Source: JAWVFM01 sp963739355 (GTDB lineage: Bacteria > Actinomycetota > Thermoleophilia > Solirubrobacterales > 70-9). Taken from it: DNA of 64,000 bases. The notes under the pieces are model-generated. The model was not told the origin of the DNA. It saw only the letters and a list, made by a program, of their open reading frames with translations, and searched no databases. The translations under genes were made by a program, and so were the position numbers. Shown piece after piece: positions 24,256 to 31,950 of the stretch; the stretch's first letter is position 1, and every line of letters starts with the position of its first letter. The stretch lies in assembly GCA_963739355.1 (NCBI GenBank), contig CAVUAD010000007.1, forward strand, positions 1,116,001 through 1,180,000. Reading direction: 5' to 3'.

Positions 24256-24837
24256 ATGGCTTCACCGACGCGCGAAGAGGCATGGGAACTGGTCTGCGAG
24301 TGGATCGAGTCCGACTCGCTGCGCAAGCACGTTCTGGGCGTGGAGGCCTCGATGCGCGCCTACGCCGCGCGGGCCGGCGCCGACGAGGAGCTCTGGGGCA
24401 TCGCGGGCCTGGTGCACGACCTCGACTACGAGCGCTACCCGGACCTCGACACGGGACACCCCCGCCACGCCCTCGAGGAGCTCCGCAAGCGGGACTATCC
24501 GGAAGAGGTCATCGACGCAGTCGCCGGGCACGCGGATTTCATGGGCGTGCCTCGCGAGACGACGATGGCCAAGACCCTTTACGCGGTTGACGAGCTGTCG
24601 GGCTTCGTCGCCGCGTGCGCACTGGTTCGCCCGACGGGGATCGAGGGCATGACGCCCAAGTCCGTCCGCAAGAAGCTGAAGCAGCCGTCGTTCGCCGCGG
24701 GAGTCAACCGCGACGAGGTGCGGCGGGGCATCGAGGAGCTCGGTGTCGACGAGACGGAGCACATCCAGCTCGTCATCGACGCGCTCGCGGCCAACGCCGC
24801 GGAGCTCGGCCTTCAGCCTGCGGAGGGCGGGGCTTGA
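24256..24837 (+). CDS. HD-domain phosphohydrolase-like protein
   Basis: A compact HD domain spans residues 20-125. Metal-binding elements: H near KHVLGVE, the HD pair in GLVHDLDYE, the H in GHPRHAL, the AGHADF histidine, and the Asp in YAVDELSGF. 193 residues. HD proteins of this type hydrolyse phosphomonoesters or nucleotides; the substrate cannot be told. The C-terminal third (VRKKLKQPSFAAGVNRDEVRRGIEELGV) is typical of this subgroup. The stop overlaps the TTG start of the next gene (TTGA). The upstream region holds the palindrome pair. Confidence 0.82.
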   Translation: MASPTREEAWELVCEWIESDSLRKHVLGVEASMRAYAARAGADEELWGIAGLVHDLDYERYPDLDTGHPRHALEELRKRDYPEEVIDAVAGHADFMGVPRETTMAKTLYAVDELSGFVAACALVRPTGIEGMTPKSVRKKLKQPSFAAGVNRDEVRRGIEELGVDETEHIQLVIDALAANAAELGLQPAEGGA

Positions 24838-26276
24838 AGCGCCGCTGGAAGATCCTCATCGGCGTCGTGGCGGGGCTCGTCGTGCTGCTGATCGTCAACA
24901 CGATCATCGTCGACAACGAGACGAAGGCGGCGTCGGTCACCGTCGCGGGAGGCAAGATCCTCAACCTTCCGGGCGGCGACCTCCAGGTCGTGGACACGGC
25001 CGCGACGAGCCCGAAGCCGGGAGCGACGATCGTGCTCCTCCCCTGCTACGGCTGCTCCGTGGCGTGGTACCAGCGGCTCGTGCCGCTGCTCAGCCGCAGG
25101 CATCGAGTCGTCGCGATCGACCTGCTCGGCGAGGGGGGATCGGAGAAGCCGGCGAGCGGCTACTCCATCGAGTCCGAGGCGCAGGACGTGGCCAGCGCGC
25201 TCGCGAGGCTCGACGTCCAGGGCGCCGTGGTGGTCGGGCACTCGCTTGGCGGAGCGGTCGCGGCCTCGCTCGCCCAGCAGGCGAGCCAGCTGGTGGACCG
25301 GCTGGTGGTCATCGACGAGGCGCCCGACACGAGCTTCGGCAGCCTCCCGCTCCTCGCACAGCTCAGCTACGTCCCGGTGCTCGGCCAGGCGCTTCGCCGC
25401 ATCGCCCCCGATTCGCTGGTGAAGAGCAGCTACGGCGACGCGTTCGCGCCCGGCTATGACCAGTCCGACGGCTTCCAGGACCCCGATCAGGTCGTCAGGG
25501 ACTTCGACGCCATGACCTACACGTCCTTCGACGACCTCCAGAGCGAGGAGGAGAGCTTCACGGATTCCGAGCCGCTCGACACGAGAATCCGGTCGGCGGC
25601 TGTTCCGCTCCTGGCCATCTTCGGCACCGAGGACCAGATCTGGGACAACCCGGCCCAGGCCGCGGATGCGTACCGCTCGGTGCCCGGCGCGGAGATCCGG
25701 ATGATCAAGGGAGCCGGGCACTCCCCCAACGTCGAGAAGCCCGCGCAGACGGCGGCGCTCATCGCGCGGTTCGCCCGCGGCGCCCCGGGCCCCGCGCCCG
25801 TCCTCAAGCCGACGCGGAAGCCTGCCCCTCCGGCGCCGCCGAAGCCGGGCGCCGCCGCCCGCGCCTGCCGGCCGCCGAAGGCGAAGAGCATCAAGGTCGA
25901 CGTGAAGGCGCCGGCGCAGGGCTCATCCGTCAAGGCTCCGGTCACGGCCCACGTCCAGTCCGTCCGCCCCTCGAGCTGCCAGGCCACCTACTCGATAACC
26001 GTGGACGGCAGTCCCTATGACTTAAACGGCCCCGTCAAGCCCTCCAGGCCGCCCGGGGCGAAGAACCCGCTGGCGACCAAGCGGCTGCACCTGAGCCCGA
26101 AGGCGCTGCGCCACTACCGCCGGACGCCGAGCTGCACGACGAGCCGTTCCGCCTACTTCAAGCTCACCCTCCCCAAGGGCAGGCACACGCTCGCCGTCCA
26201 CGACTGCCCGCACGGCAAGCGCTCCGCCGCGACGACGCCGACCTCGGCGTCGTTCACGGTCGCCAGAGCATCGTGA
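24834..26276 (+). CDS. Membrane-anchored alpha/beta hydrolase with C-terminal accessory domain
   Basis: TTG 24834, coupled to the previous stop, gives 480 residues. Residues 7-26 are a membrane anchor. The alpha/beta hydrolase domain covers about 45-315: nucleophile S137 in VVGHSLGG, acid D267 in GTEDQIW, and H296 in GAGHSPN. After a Pro/Ala/Lys linker (315-350), a second domain of about 130 residues has a cysteine-containing beta-sandwich look (VDVKAPAQGSSVKAPVTAHV; SITVDGSPYDL). The extracytoplasmic location follows from the anchor. Substrate unknown; lipase/esterase or haloalkane-like activity is possible. Confidence 0.82.
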   Translation: MKRRWKILIGVVAGLVVLLIVNTIIVDNETKAASVTVAGGKILNLPGGDLQVVDTAATSPKPGATIVLLPCYGCSVAWYQRLVPLLSRRHRVVAIDLLGEGGSEKPASGYSIESEAQDVASALARLDVQGAVVVGHSLGGAVAASLAQQASQLVDRLVVIDEAPDTSFGSLPLLAQLSYVPVLGQALRRIAPDSLVKSSYGDAFAPGYDQSDGFQDPDQVVRDFDAMTYTSFDDLQSEEESFTDSEPLDTRIRSAAVPLLAIFGTEDQIWDNPAQAADAYRSVPGAEIRMIKGAGHSPNVEKPAQTAALIARFARGAPGPAPVLKPTRKPAPPAPPKPGAAARACRPPKAKSIKVDVKAPAQGSSVKAPVTAHVQSVRPSSCQATYSITVDGSPYDLNGPVKPSRPPGAKNPLATKRLHLSPKALRHYRRTPSCTTSRSAYFKLTLPKGRHTLAVHDCPHGKRSAATTPTSASFTVARAS

Positions 26277-26277
26277 G

Positions 26278-26315
26278 CGTCCCGGACTCTGCGCTCCGTT
26301 AGGGGTTCCGGGACG
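26278..26315. repeat. Hairpin CGTCCCGGA...TCCGGGACG after the hydrolase gene
   Basis: Nine-base perfect arms at 26278-26286 and 26307-26315, loop 20 bases, lying in the 57-base gap between convergent genes. The right arm plus flank TCCGGGACGTTCG is identical to part of a larger hairpin at 37663-37708. It could act as a rho-independent-like stop without T-run, or be a dispersed element. Confidence 0.55.
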
Positions 26316-26333
26316 TTCGGCGCGGCCCGGCGG

Positions 26334-26672
26334 CTAGCGCCAGCGGCCGCCGGCCCTCGCCCAGGCGTCGAGGTGGCCCAGCGAGCAGAAGCCGTCCGGG
26401 ATCCGGTGCTCGTCGCGGTGGCGGATGAGGAGGAGAGCGGAAGCATCGAGCGGCGCGCCGCACTCGGAGCACGCCGACGGCATGGAAGCGGGGAGCGCGT
26501 CAGGGCCCACACCCTCCCACTTGCCCTTGTTGAACACCCACGGCACCACGTGCTCGAGCCGGCAGAACGCCGCCGAGCGGTCGGCCGCGGGGTCGTGGAG
26601 GCGGAAACCGTCGTCGGCGACAACTTCGGTGAGACACCATGCGCAGGTCGCGTGACTAGGCTCCGATCCCAT
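26334..26672 (-). CDS. Small protein with two zinc-binding CCCH modules
   Basis: 112 residues, no named family that I recognise. The cysteines and histidines fall into two similar modules: C10-x2-C13-x23-C37-x3-H41 and C68-x2-C71-x24-C96-x3-H100. The second halves read FCRLEH and FCSLGH. This C-x2-C...C-x3-H pattern resembles TRASH/FCS-type treble-clef fingers, so it probably binds two zinc ions. The ATG (26670-26672) shares bases with the ATG of the divergent dehydrogenase gene, leaving no room for a leader. Codon use matches the surroundings. Confidence 0.72.
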   Translation of the reverse strand: MGSEPSHATCAWCLTEVVADDGFRLHDPAADRSAAFCRLEHVVPWVFNKGKWEGVGPDALPASMPSACSECGAPLDASALLLIRHRDEHRIPDGFCSLGHLDAWARAGGRWR

Positions 26673-27765
26673 GGCGGCGGTGAGGATAGTCGCGCTCGAG
26701 GGCGACGAGACCGGGCAGGAGCTGCTCGAGCAGGCGCTTCGCGTCCTTGATCCTCAGGCTCTGGGAATCGATCTCGAGGTCGTTCGCTTCGACCTCTCGC
26801 TGGGGAACCGGCGCGCCACCGAGAACGCGGTCTGCGACGAGGCTGCGGCGGCGATGCGGGAGACGGGCCTCGGCCTCAAGGCCGCGACAATCACGCCCGA
26901 GGGAGCCGATGACGTGGGCAGCCCGAACCGGATCATCCGCGAGGGCATCGGCGGCAAGGTGATCGTGCGCACGGGGCGGCGGATCCCCGGTGTCACTCCG
27001 GTCGCCGGCGTCCACCACCCGATCTCGGTCGTCCGGATGGCCGTCGGCGACGCCTACGGCGCGGAGCAATGGCGCGAGACCGTTGACGGCGACGAGCTCG
27101 CGAAGCGCACCGAGACGATCAGCCGCGCCGACTGCCGAGCCACCGCGGAGTACGCGTTCCGCGACGCGGAGCGGATCGGCGGCAAGGTCTACGGCGGGCC
27201 GAAGTGGACCGTCAGTCCCGTCTACGAGGGCTTGCTGAAGGAGGAGATGGACGCCGCCGCCGCGCGCCACCGGGACGTGACGTACGAGCCCGTGCTGATC
27301 GACGCGACGCTTGCGGGGCTGGTGAGCGGGGCTCCCGACGAGCCGCTGGTCATCCCCTCGCTCAACCGCGACGGCGACCTGCTCTCCGACCTGGTCCTGC
27401 CGCTCTTCGGCTCGATCGCCGGCGCGGAGTCCGTGCTGCTGGCCCTCGACGCGACGCTCGCCACGAAGGTGGCGATGGCCGAGGCGCCGCATGGGACGGC
27501 GCCGGCGCTCCAGGGGAAGGACGTCGCGAACCCGATGGGGATGATCCTCGCGGTCGCCGCGCTCCTGCACCACGCCGATGACCTCGGGGCTGCCGGCGCC
27601 GGAACGGCGTCGCGGGCGATCTACGACGCGGTGCTCGAGGCGACGGCCGCCGGCGTCCGTACCGTGGACCTCGGCGGACAGGCCGGCACGACCGAGTTCA
27701 CGGACGAGGTGATTGCCCGCGTCGGCACGAAGCTCGAGGCGAGCTCAGCGCCGGGCGCGAGCTGA
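26671..27765 (+). CDS. Isocitrate/isopropylmalate dehydrogenase family enzyme, probably isocitrate dehydrogenase
   Basis: Oxidative decarboxylase of the TCA-cycle family. LEGDETGQELLEQAL at the N-terminus, then KAATITPEGADDVGSPNRIIREGIGGKVIVRTGRRIPGV, in which the phosphate-loop Ser and Arg residues lie, and YGGPKWTVSPVYEGLLKEEMD. LNRDGDLLSDLV and EAPHGTAPALQGKDVANPMGMILAVAALLHH contain the metal and cofactor elements of NAD(P)-dependent isocitrate dehydrogenases. 364 residues. LeuB, at 58.8 kb, is a clear isopropylmalate enzyme, so this is the other activity. Homoisocitrate or tartrate dehydrogenase are less likely options. The start codon overlaps that of the gene on the opposite strand. 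Confidence 0.82.
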   Translation: MAAVRIVALEGDETGQELLEQALRVLDPQALGIDLEVVRFDLSLGNRRATENAVCDEAAAAMRETGLGLKAATITPEGADDVGSPNRIIREGIGGKVIVRTGRRIPGVTPVAGVHHPISVVRMAVGDAYGAEQWRETVDGDELAKRTETISRADCRATAEYAFRDAERIGGKVYGGPKWTVSPVYEGLLKEEMDAAAARHRDVTYEPVLIDATLAGLVSGAPDEPLVIPSLNRDGDLLSDLVLPLFGSIAGAESVLLALDATLATKVAMAEAPHGTAPALQGKDVANPMGMILAVAALLHHADDLGAAGAGTASRAIYDAVLEATAAGVRTVDLGGQAGTTEFTDEVIARVGTKLEASSAPGAS

Positions 27766-28002
27766 GCGCGAGAGCTTCGCCTTCCACTCCGGCGGGAGCC
27801 AGCCGTCCTGCTTCCATGGGGAGCCGGGGCGCCCTGGAAGCAGGATCACGATCAGCAGGCCGAGGATGCTCAGGAGCAGCCCGAACGCAAGCCCGACTCG
27901 CTCTCCGTACCCCTTGCGCTCGGCGAGCGCTCCGCCGATCGCCGCCGAGAGCAGCCAGGCGAACAGCAGGTAGAGGCCCTTCGCCCCGATCAGCGCCAGC
28001 AT
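27745..28002 (-). CDS. Small membrane protein
   Basis: 85 residues with two hydrophobic segments (MLALIGAKGLYLLFAWLLSAAIGGAL and VGLAFGLLLSILGLLIVILL) separated by a polar loop, and a Pro/Trp/Lys/Arg C-terminus (GSPWKQDGWLPPEWKAKL). No family recognised. ATG 28002 is chosen; GTG 28017 would add five residues and nearly abut the livF stop. It follows livF and overlaps the dehydrogenase gene tail-to-tail by 21 bases. It may be co-transcribed with the liv genes. Confidence 0.6.
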   Translation of the reverse strand: MLALIGAKGLYLLFAWLLSAAIGGALAERKGYGERVGLAFGLLLSILGLLIVILLPGRPGSPWKQDGWLPPEWKAKLSRSARARR

Positions 28003-28018
28003 CGTCAAGCCACTCACG

Positions 28019-28726
28019 TCAGGTCCCCAGGTAGGCCCGCCGCACTTCGGGGTTGTCGCGCAGGCGGCCCGATTCGTCCGCGAGCGCGACGTGGCCGGTC
28101 TCGAGCACATAGCCGCGACCCGCCGTCTCGAGCGCGTAGTTGGCGTTCTGCTCGACGAGGAGGATCGCGACGCCGGTCTGGTTGATCGTGCCGATCGTCT
28201 CGTAGATCCGCTCGACGAGGATCGGCGCCAGGCCCATCGAGGGCTCGTCGAGCATCAGCAGGCGCGGCCGGCCCATCAGGGCGCGTCCGATCGCGAGCAT
28301 CTGCTGCTCGCCGCCGGACATCATCCCCGCCTTCTGGCGCTCGCGCTCGGCCAGGCGCGGAAACAGGGAGAAGACGCGTTCGAGGTCCTCGGCGACGCCG
28401 TCGTCGCGGCGCAGGTGCGCGCCGAGGTCGAGGTTCTCGCGCACGCTCATGCGCGGGAAGACGTGGCGACCCTCGGGCACGAGAGAGATGCCTCGGGTGA
28501 CGATCTCGGGCGAGGATAGGCGCGTGATCTCGCTGCCGTCGAAGCGGATGGTGCCGGCGCTCGCCGGCGTCAGCCCGGAGATCGAGCGTAGGGTCGTCGA
28601 CTTGCCGGCGCCGTTCGAGCCGATCAGCGTCACGACCTCCCCGTCCTCGACGGTGAGGGAGACGCCCTTCAGCGCCTCGATCGAGGCGTAGAACGTGTGG
28701 ATGTCGTGGACCTCGAGAAGGGCCAT
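28019..28726 (-). CDS. livF: Branched-chain amino acid ABC transporter ATPase LivF
   Basis: ATPase subunit of the high-affinity Leu/Ile/Val importer. Walker A is GSNGAGKST, the signature is MSGGEQQMLAIGRALM, and Walker B is LLMLDEPSMGLAP; the switch region is ILLVEQNANYAL. 235 residues. ATG 28726 follows livG by two bases after its stop. The five genes livK-livH-livM-livG-livF are in the standard order. Confidence 0.95.
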   Translation of the reverse strand: MALLEVHDIHTFYASIEALKGVSLTVEDGEVVTLIGSNGAGKSTTLRSISGLTPASAGTIRFDGSEITRLSSPEIVTRGISLVPEGRHVFPRMSVRENLDLGAHLRRDDGVAEDLERVFSLFPRLAERERQKAGMMSGGEQQMLAIGRALMGRPRLLMLDEPSMGLAPILVERIYETIGTINQTGVAILLVEQNANYALETAGRGYVLETGHVALADESGRLRDNPEVRRAYLGT

Positions 28727-28730
28727 CCGG

Positions 28731-29546
28731 CTAGCCGTCCCGCTTGCCGAGGTAGGCCTCGATGACGCGCTCGTTCGCTCGCACCTCCGCCGCGGGTCCC
28801 TCGGCGATCTTCTCGCCGTGATCGAGCACGGTGATCCACTCGGAGACGCCCATTACGACATGCATGTCGTGCTCGATGAGCAGGATCGTGAGCTCGAGGT
28901 CATCGCGCAGCTTGCGCATGAATCCGGTGAGCTGGTCGGACTCCTGCGGGTTCATCCCGGCGGTCGGCTCGTCGAGCAGCAGCACGCTGGGGTCGGAGGC
29001 AAGGGCGCGCGCAAGCTCCACCCGCCGCTGGTGTCCGTAGGAGAGGTTCGCGGCGAGCTGATCGAAGTCGTCCGCGTGGACGCCGACGTAGTCGAGCAAC
29101 TCGCGGGCGCGCTCAGCCGCGCCGTGCTCTTCACGCCGCACATGCGGCGGCCTGAAGATCGAACCCCACATGCCGGCCCGCATCCGGGCGTGCTGTCCGA
29201 CCATCACGTTCTCGAGCGCAGTCATCGCCCGGAAGAGCCGGATGTTCTGGAAGGTGCGCGCGACGCCGAGGCTGGTGATGGTGTCGGGCCGTTTGCCGGT
29301 GATGTCACGCGTGCCAAGGAAGATCTGCCCCCGGTCGGGCTTGTAGAGGCCCGTGAGCATGTTGAAGAGCGTCGTCTTGCCGGCGCCGTTGGGGCCGATG
29401 ATCGAGACGATCGAGTGGCGCGGGATCTCGATCGCGACATCGTTGACTGCGAGCAGGCCGCCGAACTCCTTGACGATTCCCTCGGCGCGCATCATCGGCT
29501 CGCGGACCTCGCGAGGCGCCGGTTCGCGAACGGCCTGCTCACTCAT
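28731..29546 (-). CDS. livG: Branched-chain amino acid ABC transporter ATPase LivG
   Basis: Second ATPase of the importer. Walker A GPNGAGKTT, Q-loop in FQNIRLF, signature LSYGHQRRVELARAL, Walker B LLLDEPTAGMNP, and switch H in LLIEHDMHVVM. A long insertion between the Q-loop and the signature (MWGSIFRPPHVRREEHGAAERA) is usual for LivG and distinguishes it from LivF. The ATG at 29546 overlaps the livM stop (ATGA). 271 residues. Confidence 0.95.
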   Translation of the reverse strand: MSEQAVREPAPREVREPMMRAEGIVKEFGGLLAVNDVAIEIPRHSIVSIIGPNGAGKTTLFNMLTGLYKPDRGQIFLGTRDITGKRPDTITSLGVARTFQNIRLFRAMTALENVMVGQHARMRAGMWGSIFRPPHVRREEHGAAERARELLDYVGVHADDFDQLAANLSYGHQRRVELARALASDPSVLLLDEPTAGMNPQESDQLTGFMRKLRDDLELTILLIEHDMHVVMGVSEWITVLDHGEKIAEGPAAEVRANERVIEAYLGKRDG

Positions 29547-30766
29547 GTGCTCGGCTCGTCGAGCATGGTCTCGCCGGTGGCGACGGTCTGCGTCAGCTCG
29601 AGTCTTCGCCGCCGCTCGGGGAACAGGCCCTGCGGGCGCAGCACCATGACCATGACGAGCAGGAAGCCGAAGATTCCGAACGAGAGGTCGGTGAGATCGA
29701 AGCTCAGCCCGAAGGTGTGCGGAAGGCCGTTGAAGACGTCGGGTATGAAGTAGTAGTTGATGTAGGCGAGCAGAAGCGCCCCCAGAACGGTTCCCCAGAT
29801 CGAGCCGAGCCCGCCGACGATGATCATCGCGAGGACGAAGATCGAGAACGAGAACTGGAACTGCGACGCGTTCACGGTCGTGAAGTAGGAGGCGAGAAAG
29901 GCTCCGGAGACGCCGCCGAACGCGGCTCCGATCGCGTAGGCCAGGAGCTTCGTGCGGACAAGGGGGATGCCCATGGAGACAGCGGCGACCTCGTCCTCGC
30001 GTAGCGCGACCCAGGCGCGCCCGAGGCGCGAGTCGCGCAGGCGCAGGTTGACGAAGAGCACGATCAGGACGATCGCGAAAATCAGCCAGTACCACGGTCT
30101 CAGCTGCAGCGGGCTGAAGGTACCCACGAAGAAGAGGAAGTGGAAGTTGGGAAAGTACGGCGCGTCCACCCCCGAGATTCCGAGGTTGCCGGCCGTCAGC
30201 GTCCCCACCCCGCCCGGGAGGTGGACATCGGTGCCGTTGACGGCGACGGTACCGATGATCTCGCCGAATGCGAGCGTGACGATGGCGATGTAATCGCCGC
30301 GCAGGCGCAGCGTCGGCAGGCCGATGACCGTGCCGAGGATCGCGCAGATCACCGCGGCCGCGATCGCGATGAGAACGAAGTTCAGATGGATCCCGGCCGC
30401 CGCCGCCGCATGCGGGCTGGCGAGCACGTGCACGTTGGCCTTGGCGAAGAAGAACGAGCCGAACCAGCCCACGGAGTAGGCGCCGATCGCGTAGAAGGCG
30501 ACGTAGCCGAGGTCCAGCAGTCCCGCGAAGCCGACGACGACGTTGAGCCCGAGTGCCATGACGACGAACGCGAGCGCCTTGATCGTCGCGTCGATGAAGC
30601 CGCTGGTCTGGGCGAAGGCGAGCGGCAGGAGGATGCCGACGACGATCAGGATCGCGGCGAGCGCGCGCGTCCACCAGGGCGGCAGCCGGCCCTCGATCGC
30701 GGCGCGCCATTCGCGAAGCTGAGCCCAGAGCTCCTCGAAGCCATGAGGACGAACCCCCGAGCTCAT
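29543..30766 (-). CDS. livM: Branched-chain amino acid ABC transporter permease LivM
   Basis: Membrane permease subunit with about ten hydrophobic segments. The LivM family motifs are visible: GLNVVVGFAGLLDLGYVAFYAIGAY and LRLRDSRLGRAWVALREDEVAA (the cytoplasmic EAA-like coupling loop). The first 40 residues (MSSGVRPHGFEELWAQLREWRAAIEG) are cytosolic. 407 residues from ATG 30766, which overlaps the livH stop (ATGA). Confidence 0.94.
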   Translation of the reverse strand: MSSGVRPHGFEELWAQLREWRAAIEGRLPPWWTRALAAILIVVGILLPLAFAQTSGFIDATIKALAFVVMALGLNVVVGFAGLLDLGYVAFYAIGAYSVGWFGSFFFAKANVHVLASPHAAAAAGIHLNFVLIAIAAAVICAILGTVIGLPTLRLRGDYIAIVTLAFGEIIGTVAVNGTDVHLPGGVGTLTAGNLGISGVDAPYFPNFHFLFFVGTFSPLQLRPWYWLIFAIVLIVLFVNLRLRDSRLGRAWVALREDEVAAVSMGIPLVRTKLLAYAIGAAFGGVSGAFLASYFTTVNASQFQFSFSIFVLAMIIVGGLGSIWGTVLGALLLAYINYYFIPDVFNGLPHTFGLSFDLTDLSFGIFGFLLVMVMVLRPQGLFPERRRRLELTQTVATGETMLDEPST

Positions 30767-31875
30767 CCGGCCTCCCGCGTTTCCTCGCCCAGCAGGCCGC
30801 GCGGGCGCAGCGTCATGACCATGATCAGGTAGCCGAATACCACCGCCTCGGTCCACTCGGGGCCCAGCCGGGCGTCTGAGAGCTGCTGGATGATGCCGAT
30901 GATGAGGCCGCCGAGCACCGCGCCGCGGACGTTGCCGATCCCGCCCATCACGGCGGCCGTGAAGGCGATCAGCCCGGCCTCGAAGCCCTGGAAATACCAG
31001 ATCGTCGTTTCGTACATCGCGTACACGAGCCCGGCCGCGCCGGCAAGCGCCCCGCCGAGCATGAACGTCAGCGAGATCGTGCGGTCGACGTTGATTCCCA
31101 TCAGCCGCGCCGCCTCGGGGTCCTGGGCCGTGGCCCGCATCGCGCGGCCCGGGCGGGTGCGCGCGAGGAACGCGGCGAGACCCAGGAAGAGGGGTATCGT
31201 GGCCGCGATCGCGAGCACGTCGGCGCGGTGCACGGCGACGCCGAAGATGTGGAAGACGGTGTCGTTCTGGCGCAGGAGGTCAGGGACCCCGACTGGGGAC
31301 CCGCCGTGCCAGAGCAGCCCGACGTTCTGGAGGATGAACGAGAAGCCGACCGCGGTGATCAGCGGCGCGAGCTTCGGCGCGCTGCGCAGCGGGCGATAGC
31401 CGACTCGCTCGATGAGCGCGTTGAGGCTGCCGCAGACGACCATCGCGATGATCAACGTCAGCACGAGCCCTGCGATCAGGCCGCCGGTCCCGGTCGCGAG
31501 CGTCAGCCCGAGGGTCGAGTACAGCCCGACCGAAACGAACGAGCCGATCATGAAGACATCGCCGTGGGCGAAGTTGATGAGCTCGATGATCCCGTAGACG
31601 AGCGTGTAGCCGATCGCGATCAGCGCCCAGATGGCTCCGTTCGAGACTCCCTGGACGAGGTTGGTGCCCAGCTGAGTCAGGTCGTGCGCGATCACCGGCT
31701 GGCCGTGCGCGAACCCGCTCTGGTAGCCGGCGGTGAGGTCCTTGGCCGCGTAGAAGACGGGCAGCGCCGCCAGCGCAACGATCAATCCCCACCCGCCGAG
31801 ATGACGGCGAACCGCCGCCAGTGCAGGAGCGAGCGCCGCCGTCGGGGACCTCTGTGTCAGCGTCCTGCCTTCCAC
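30763..31875 (-). CDS. livH: Branched-chain amino acid ABC transporter permease LivH
   Basis: Permease partner of LivM. Contains the family block NGAIWALIAIGYTLVYGIIELINFAHGDVFMIG and the coupling loop GRAMRATAQDPEAARLMGINVDRTI. 370 residues with an N-terminal extension of about 55 residues carrying one extra hydrophobic segment (LIVALAALPVFYAAKDL). GTG 31875 has no clear ribosome-binding site, so the start may lie further in. Separated from livK by a 12-base-pair hairpin. Confidence 0.92.
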   Translation of the reverse strand: MEGRTLTQRSPTAALAPALAAVRRHLGGWGLIVALAALPVFYAAKDLTAGYQSGFAHGQPVIAHDLTQLGTNLVQGVSNGAIWALIAIGYTLVYGIIELINFAHGDVFMIGSFVSVGLYSTLGLTLATGTGGLIAGLVLTLIIAMVVCGSLNALIERVGYRPLRSAPKLAPLITAVGFSFILQNVGLLWHGGSPVGVPDLLRQNDTVFHIFGVAVHRADVLAIAATIPLFLGLAAFLARTRPGRAMRATAQDPEAARLMGINVDRTISLTFMLGGALAGAAGLVYAMYETTIWYFQGFEAGLIAFTAAVMGGIGNVRGAVLGGLIIGIIQQLSDARLGPEWTEAVVFGYLIMVMTLRPRGLLGEETREAG

Positions 31876-31896
31876 GATATTGGGGGCCCAGGCAAG

Positions 31897-31924
31897 GCGG
31901 GGAGCGCCTGACGGCGCTCCCCGC
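31897..31924 (-). terminator. Attenuating hairpin between livK and livH
   Basis: GCGGGGAGCGCC and GGCGCTCCCCGC form a perfect 12-base stem around a four-base loop. It lies 27 bases after livK and 22 before livH. It lacks a T-run, so it is more likely to slow transcription or protect the livK 3' end than to stop all read-through. Such hairpins keep binding protein in excess over permease. Confidence 0.65.
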
Positions 31925-31950
31925 GCGAACTCATTCCGACCGCGGCTCCG

